Below, one piece after another: positions 60,430 to 64,000 of a DNA stretch of 64,000 nt. How positions within the stretch are numbered: the first letter of the stretch is position 1; each line of letters starts with the position of its first letter. The position numbers and the translations under genes were made by a program. The stretch spans positions 29,882 through 93,881 of the forward strand of contig JAZQNO010000032.1 in assembly GCA_045627385.1 (NCBI GenBank), written 5' to 3'. This DNA comes from UBA1757 sp045627385 (GTDB taxonomy: Bacteria; Bacteroidota; Bacteroidia; Bacteroidales; UBA1402). Under the pieces are notes generated by a model, which was not told the origin of the DNA, did no database searches, and saw nothing but the letters and a program-made list of their open reading frames with translations.

Positions 60430-61098
60430 TCAAGCAATAATGTTCATAATCAGATAATAGAGCGGAATGATGATGAACAGACCGCAGATGATGGTGGCGT
60501 AGATGTTGGAGATGCAGCGTACGCGCTTCAGCCAGGTGTTGTTGTTCCAGCCGAGAGTCTGCAGGCCGCTCCAGATGCCGTGGGTCAGATGGAACCACAG
60601 GGCGCACAGCCATACGATGTAGATGATGCAGTAGATCCAGTGGCCGAACAGCGTGCGGACAAATTGAGCTCCGCTCATGGCCAGTTCGTTGCCCAGAATT
60701 TCCTGCAACTGCATCTTGTACCAGAAATTGAGCAGATGGACCAGCAGGAAACCGATGACGATGAGACCGAGCACCAGCATGTTCTGTGAGGCCCATTCCA
60801 CGCCGGCGGGGCGTTTGGACACGGCATAGCGCTGTTTGCCGCGGGCACGGTAGTTCTGGAAAGCCAGAATGAAACTGTTGAGGAAGTGGATGACCATCAG
60901 CAGAGCCAGACCAAGCGTTCCGATAAGGGCATACCAGTTGGCGCCCAGGAATTCGCAGATGGCATCATAGATGTGGCCGTCACCGACGACGACAAACACG
61001 TTCATGATGGCATGGAACGTCAGAAACAGCACCAATGCCAGACCGGTGATGCTCTGAACCAGTTTCTTTCCAATCGAAGAAGGATTCAAAAGACTCAT
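60430..61098 (-). CDS. sdhC: Succinate dehydrogenase/fumarate reductase cytochrome b subunit
   Basis: A protein of 222 residues with five membrane helices ('GLALVLFLTFHAIMNVFVVV', 'LIGTLGLALLMVIHFLNSF', 'NMLVLGLIVIGFLLVHLLNF', 'CIIYIVWLCALWFHLTHGIW', 'NIYATIICGLFIIIPLYYL'). Histidines in 'FHAIMN', 'IHFLNSF', 'VHLLNFW' and 'FHLTHGIW' fit the di-haem b558 type. It anchors SdhA-SdhB and exchanges electrons with menaquinone. It heads the series sdhCAB-DUF4271-hemD-rnpA-yidD-tatD and is transcribed from a promoter at 61156-61187 that interlocks with the cysE promoter. Confidence 0.94.
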   Translation of the reverse strand: MSLLNPSSIGKKLVQSITGLALVLFLTFHAIMNVFVVVGDGHIYDAICEFLGANWYALIGTLGLALLMVIHFLNSFILAFQNYRARGKQRYAVSKRPAGVEWASQNMLVLGLIVIGFLLVHLLNFWYKMQLQEILGNELAMSGAQFVRTLFGHWIYCIIYIVWLCALWFHLTHGIWSGLQTLGWNNNTWLKRVRCISNIYATIICGLFIIIPLYYLIMNIIA

Positions 61099-61155
61099 AG
61101 TTTGTTGATTATTAATTAGTTATATGATAATTTCCACTATACTGTGACAACGGCG

Positions 61156-61187
61156 CAAAATTACATCCTTTTTGCGAACTATCCAAA
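61156..61187 (-). promoter_or_regulatory. Promoter of the sdhCAB operon
   Basis: On the reverse strand -33 TTTG (61184-61187), a 20-bp spacer, and -7 TAATTTTG (61156-61163) match the consensus exactly. The likely leader is about 50 nt. Confidence 0.75.
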
Positions 61188-61202
61188 CTTGCATTAACTT
61201 TG
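61171..61202 (+). promoter_or_regulatory. Promoter of the cysE operon
   Basis: On the plus strand -33 TTTG (61171-61174), a 20-bp spacer, and -7 TAACTTTG (61195-61202) match the consensus. Its -33 box lies inside the spacer of the sdh promoter, and the sdh -33 box lies inside its own spacer. Confidence 0.75.
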
Positions 61203-61221
61203 CGCGGTCTAACGGTCAATT

Positions 61222-62112
61222 ATGAATTCAAGACAGTCGAAACAATTGAAAAATGCCATCAGGGAGCTGTCGGACTTCGACAGTCTCAAGAAGATGCGCT
61301 ACGACCAATGTGATTCCGAGGCCATGCCCTCATCGGCCGAACTGGAGGAGATTGTCGGTATCTGCCGCTCCATCCTTTTCCCCGGATTTTTCGGCAATCC
61401 CTCTGTAAACGAACAGAATCTCAACTACCACATCGGGCTCTGCACCGAGCGCCTGTTCGGCCTGCTCTGCCGTGCCATCCGCTCGGCCCTCTGTTTCCAA
61501 TCGGGCCAGCCCGACAAGACAGATGCCGAAGTGGAGCGGCTCGCCTGCGGTTTCGTGGCCCAGCTGCCCGCTCTGCGCGACATGCTGGCCGACGATGTCA
61601 TCGCCTCCTACAACGGCGACCCCGCCGCCGAAAGTCTGGCGGAAGTCATCTCCTGCTATCCCGGCATCCGCGCCATCAGCAGCTACCGCATCGCCCATGC
61701 GCTCTTTGCCTTGGGCGTGCCCATCATTCCCCGCATGATCACCGAGTTGGCCCACAGCGAGACGGGCATCGACATACATCCCGCCGCCAGCATCGGCCGT
61801 TCCTTCTCCATCGACCACGGCACCGGTGTCGTCATCGGGGCCACGGCCATTCTCGGCAACAACGTGAAACTGTATCAGGGCGTCACGCTGGGGGCCAAGA
61901 GTTTCCCGCTCGACGGAAACGGCAACCCCATCAAAGGCGTGCCGCGCCATCCCATACTGGAAGACAATGTCATCGTCTATTCCAATGCCACCATCTTGGG
62001 GCGTGTCACCGTGGGCCACGATGCGGTCATCGGGGGCAACATCTGGATTACGGCAGATGTGGCGCCCGAAACAAAGGTGGTGCAGACAAAACGGACGACT
62101 GAAGCAAAATGA
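61222..62112 (+). CDS. cysE: Serine O-acetyltransferase
   Basis: A protein of 296 residues of the EpsC/SAT type. The N-terminal helical domain is followed by the left-handed beta-helix with hexapeptide repeats: 'GIDIHPAASIGRSFSIDHGT', 'GVVIGATAILGNNVKLYQGV', 'TLGAKSF', 'HPILEDNVIVYSNATILGRV', 'TVGHDAVIGGNIWITADV'. The catalytic His in 'SIDHGTG' is present. It acetylates serine with acetyl-CoA as the first step of cysteine synthesis. It has its own promoter and overlaps the RNA methyltransferase gene as ATGA. No cysK is adjacent. Confidence 0.94.
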   Translation: MNSRQSKQLKNAIRELSDFDSLKKMRYDQCDSEAMPSSAELEEIVGICRSILFPGFFGNPSVNEQNLNYHIGLCTERLFGLLCRAIRSALCFQSGQPDKTDAEVERLACGFVAQLPALRDMLADDVIASYNGDPAAESLAEVISCYPGIRAISSYRIAHALFALGVPIIPRMITELAHSETGIDIHPAASIGRSFSIDHGTGVVIGATAILGNNVKLYQGVTLGAKSFPLDGNGNPIKGVPRHPILEDNVIVYSNATILGRVTVGHDAVIGGNIWITADVAPETKVVQTKRTTEAK

Positions 62113-63290
62113 AAATGGAAGAGACTTTTGAACTGATTGCCAAAACCATGCAAGGTCTGGAAGAAGTTTTGGCAAAAGAAATTCACGACCTTGGCGGACA
62201 GGATGTCGAAATCGGTCGACGTTCTGTTTTCTTCAGAGGCGACAAACGGCTCATGTACAAGGCCAACCTGCATCTGCGCACCGCGCTGCGCATCCTCAAA
62301 CCCATTGCCGCCTTCAAGGCCCGCAAGCCCGAAGAGATCTACGCCAAACTGTTGGAAGTGCAGTGGGACAAGTATTTCGACCTCAACCAGACTTTTGTGG
62401 TGGACACGGTGGTCTATTCCGAGAACTTCAACAACTCGCTTTTCCTTTCCTACAAAGTGAAGGATGCCATAGCCGACTGGTTCTCAGATAAATACGGCAA
62501 ACGCCCTTCGGTGCGTCTGACTAACCCCGACATCTACGTCCATCTGCACGTCGCCCACGACAACTGCACACTCTGCCTCGACAGTTCGGGCGAATCGCTC
62601 CACAAACGCGGATACCGCGCCGACCAGACCGAAGCACCCCTCAACGAGGTGTTGGCCGCCGGCATGCTTCTGCTTGCTGGGTGGAACGGACAGGGCAATT
62701 TCATCGACCCCATGTGCGGCAGCGGCACGCTTCCCATCGAAGCCGCCCTCATCGCCTTGAACATTCCGCCGGGAATCTACCGCAACAGTTTCGCCTTCCA
62801 GAACTGGAAAGACTACGACAGCGACCTTTTCGACGAACTCTACGACGAAGACACGGAGCGCGAGTTCACGGGCAAAATATACGGTTCTGACATCTCCAAA
62901 CAGGCCATCGCCATTGCCGAGCGCAATGTGAAAGGTGCCGGATTGTCCAAATACATCCATTTGAAAGCCAAACCCATGCAGGAGATCCTCACCACGGTGG
63001 GCCACGAAGGCACGCTCATGACCAATCCGCCCTACGGCGAACGTCTCAAAGTGGACGATCTGCTGGGGCTGTATGAAGATCTGGGCACCTGCCTGAAACA
63101 CGTCTTCATGGGCTGGGACGCCTATGTGCTCAGTTACAGGGAGGAATGTTTCGACCATATCGGCCTCCGACACAGTGCCCGCTTCCCGCTCATGAACGGA
63201 GCGCTCGAATGCGAGATGCGCAAGTACGAAATTTTCGGCGGCAAACTGAACGAGTTTAAGAAACAGCGTGCCATGGACATGGAAGACTGA
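62109..63290 (+). CDS. THUMP-domain class I RNA methyltransferase (RlmL-like)
   Basis: A protein of 393 residues. It has an N-terminal ferredoxin-like and THUMP region ('ELIAKTMQGLEEVLAKEIHD', 'VVYSENFNNSLFLSYKVKDA'). The Rossmann methyltransferase part has 'FIDPMCGSGTLPIEAALIAL' near residue 200 and the N6/N2-adenine/guanine type motif 'TNPPYGERL' near 305. The length and order match RlmL/YpsC-type enzymes that make m2G in 23S rRNA (the N-terminal half of E. coli RlmKL). Which rRNA or tRNA guanine is modified here is inferred. It is linked to cysE by a four-base overlap and to the RNase H gene by one base. Confidence 0.92.
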   Translation: MKMEETFELIAKTMQGLEEVLAKEIHDLGGQDVEIGRRSVFFRGDKRLMYKANLHLRTALRILKPIAAFKARKPEEIYAKLLEVQWDKYFDLNQTFVVDTVVYSENFNNSLFLSYKVKDAIADWFSDKYGKRPSVRLTNPDIYVHLHVAHDNCTLCLDSSGESLHKRGYRADQTEAPLNEVLAAGMLLLAGWNGQGNFIDPMCGSGTLPIEAALIALNIPPGIYRNSFAFQNWKDYDSDLFDELYDEDTEREFTGKIYGSDISKQAIAIAERNVKGAGLSKYIHLKAKPMQEILTTVGHEGTLMTNPPYGERLKVDDLLGLYEDLGTCLKHVFMGWDAYVLSYREECFDHIGLRHSARFPLMNGALECEMRKYEIFGGKLNEFKKQRAMDMED

Positions 63291-63934
63291 TGGCAGGCGG
63301 CAAAAAATACTATGTGGTCTGGGTGGGCCGTCAAACCGGCGTTTTTTCGGACTGGTCTGCCTGCAAGCAGCAGATAGACGGGTTTGAGAACGCCCGCTAC
63401 ATGTCTTTCGCTTCCGAGTCGGAAGCCGTTAAAGCCTTTGCCGAAGGCTGGCAGGCTGCCTATGCACTCCGCAAAAGCGCCGACAGCACGGCCACGGCCG
63501 ATTCCAAGCGCCAACCCCTGCCTCGCCCCGAGGGCGATGTGCTGGCGGTGGATGCGGCCTGCAGCGGCAATCCCGGCAAAATGGAATACCGTGCGGTCTA
63601 CCTCCGCACGGGGCAGGAAGTGTTTCATCTAGGGCCTCTGACCGACGGCACCAACAACATCGGCGAATTTCTGGCCATCGTGCACGCGCTGGCTCTGGAA
63701 ACGCGTAAAGGCCTGCGCATACCTATCTATTCCGACAGCGTCAACGCCCTGTTGTGGGTACGCAAGAAGAAGTGTGGCACCAAACTGGCCCATACCGGCC
63801 GCAACGATGAAATTTTCGACTTGATTGAACGGGCTGAAAACTGGTTGAAATCGCACGATTACAGTCAGATACCTCTTCTCAAGTGGCAGACCGAAATATG
63901 GGGCGAAATCCCTGCCGATTTCGGCCGCAAGTGA
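63290..63934 (+). CDS. Ribonuclease H with N-terminal hybrid-binding domain
   Basis: A protein of 214 residues. The N-terminal viroplasmin/HBD motif 'KKYYVVWVGRQTGVFSDWSA' is followed by the RNase H domain: Asp88 in 'VLAVDAACSGNPGKMEYRAV', Glu126 in 'GTNNIGEFLAIVHAL', Asp149 in 'PIYSDSVNALLWV', and a late Asp in 'GRNDEIFDLI'. The four carboxylates of the active site are therefore present. This is the RNase H1-like version common in Bacteroidota. It removes RNA from RNA-DNA hybrids such as Okazaki primers and R-loops. It starts on the last base of the upstream stop. The 66 bases after its stop, up to the window end, show no feature. Confidence 0.94.
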   Translation: MAGGKKYYVVWVGRQTGVFSDWSACKQQIDGFENARYMSFASESEAVKAFAEGWQAAYALRKSADSTATADSKRQPLPRPEGDVLAVDAACSGNPGKMEYRAVYLRTGQEVFHLGPLTDGTNNIGEFLAIVHALALETRKGLRIPIYSDSVNALLWVRKKKCGTKLAHTGRNDEIFDLIERAENWLKSHDYSQIPLLKWQTEIWGEIPADFGRK

Positions 63935-64000
63935 ATATGCTTCACGCGGCGAAGGTCACGGAAGCCCACCTCACCCGTGTCAGGTAGCAAGTCTCTTGTT

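Noticed and set aside
58489..60789. Forward ORF of 766 codons opposite sdhA and sdhC
   Set aside because: Both reverse-strand genes have full motif sets; the forward frame is low-complexity and has no recognisable domain.

Overview
The window looks like a chromosomal segment of a member of the order Bacteroidales (phylum Bacteroidota). The evidence is seen directly. Many genes and tRNAs are preceded by the Bacteroidota-type promoter (-7 box TAnnTTTG, several with a -33 TTTG about 19-20 bp upstream). There are two giant hybrid two-component regulators (HTCS), many lipoproteins and outer-membrane barrels, and families typical of the phylum (DUF4292, DUF4271, PorT-like, short CstA). Base composition looks balanced to slightly GC-rich, except for an AT-rich island at about 27.4-28.1 kb. 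No rRNA, phage, complete insertion sequence or CRISPR array is visible. Genus cannot be fixed from the sequence alone.

Layout. 1-4144 (-): an HTCS regulator whose C-terminus runs off the left edge, directly downstream of tRNA-Arg(CCT). 4283-9812 (-): a TPR lipoprotein-like giant, an outer-membrane barrel and recO as one operon. 9938-13930: tRNA-Asn (-), then a CtpA-type protease, tRNA-Glu, rpsT, an RluA-type pseudouridine synthase, a candidate small RNA and rsmE (+). 13937-15337: a beta-CASP MBL hydrolase. 15338-18025 (-): three surface proteins behind a ferredoxin gene. 18176-21089: a PorT-like barrel (+), argS and an HU gene (-). 21304-27252 (+): two rhomboid proteases, an EEP-family membrane enzyme, priA and a Na+/Ca2+ exchanger in tight series.

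27253-29142 is the only accessory-looking stretch. It holds a frameshifted gene remnant, an AT-rich island, three copies of an interspersed repeat, one orphan membrane-protein gene and three stacked hairpin terminators, ending at tRNA-Arg(TCT). Next come a GH105-like hydrolase (-), fabD with a GH13 alpha-amylase-type enzyme, prs with cstA, and a lipid cluster (acyltransferase, acyl-CoA synthetase, HD hydrolase), all (+).

39214-42675 (-): LolD-type ATPase, TcdA and a CPA2 antiporter. 42730-45310: lamin-tail lipoprotein (-), asd (+), FKBP lipoprotein (-). 45379-54955 (+): a second complete HTCS, dut, a TPR protein, a DUF4292 lipoprotein, an EnvC-like protein and an M20 deacylase, mostly overlapping by 1-11 bases. 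54944-61098 (-): tatD, yidD, rnpA, hemD, DUF4271 and the succinate dehydrogenase/fumarate reductase genes, read from sdhC. 61222-63934 (+): cysE, a THUMP-domain RNA methyltransferase and an RNase H. The window is mostly housekeeping. The best leads are the promoter-to-terminator unit at 13.05-13.18 kb, the repeat/pseudogene island, and the interlocked divergent promoters between sdhC and cysE.
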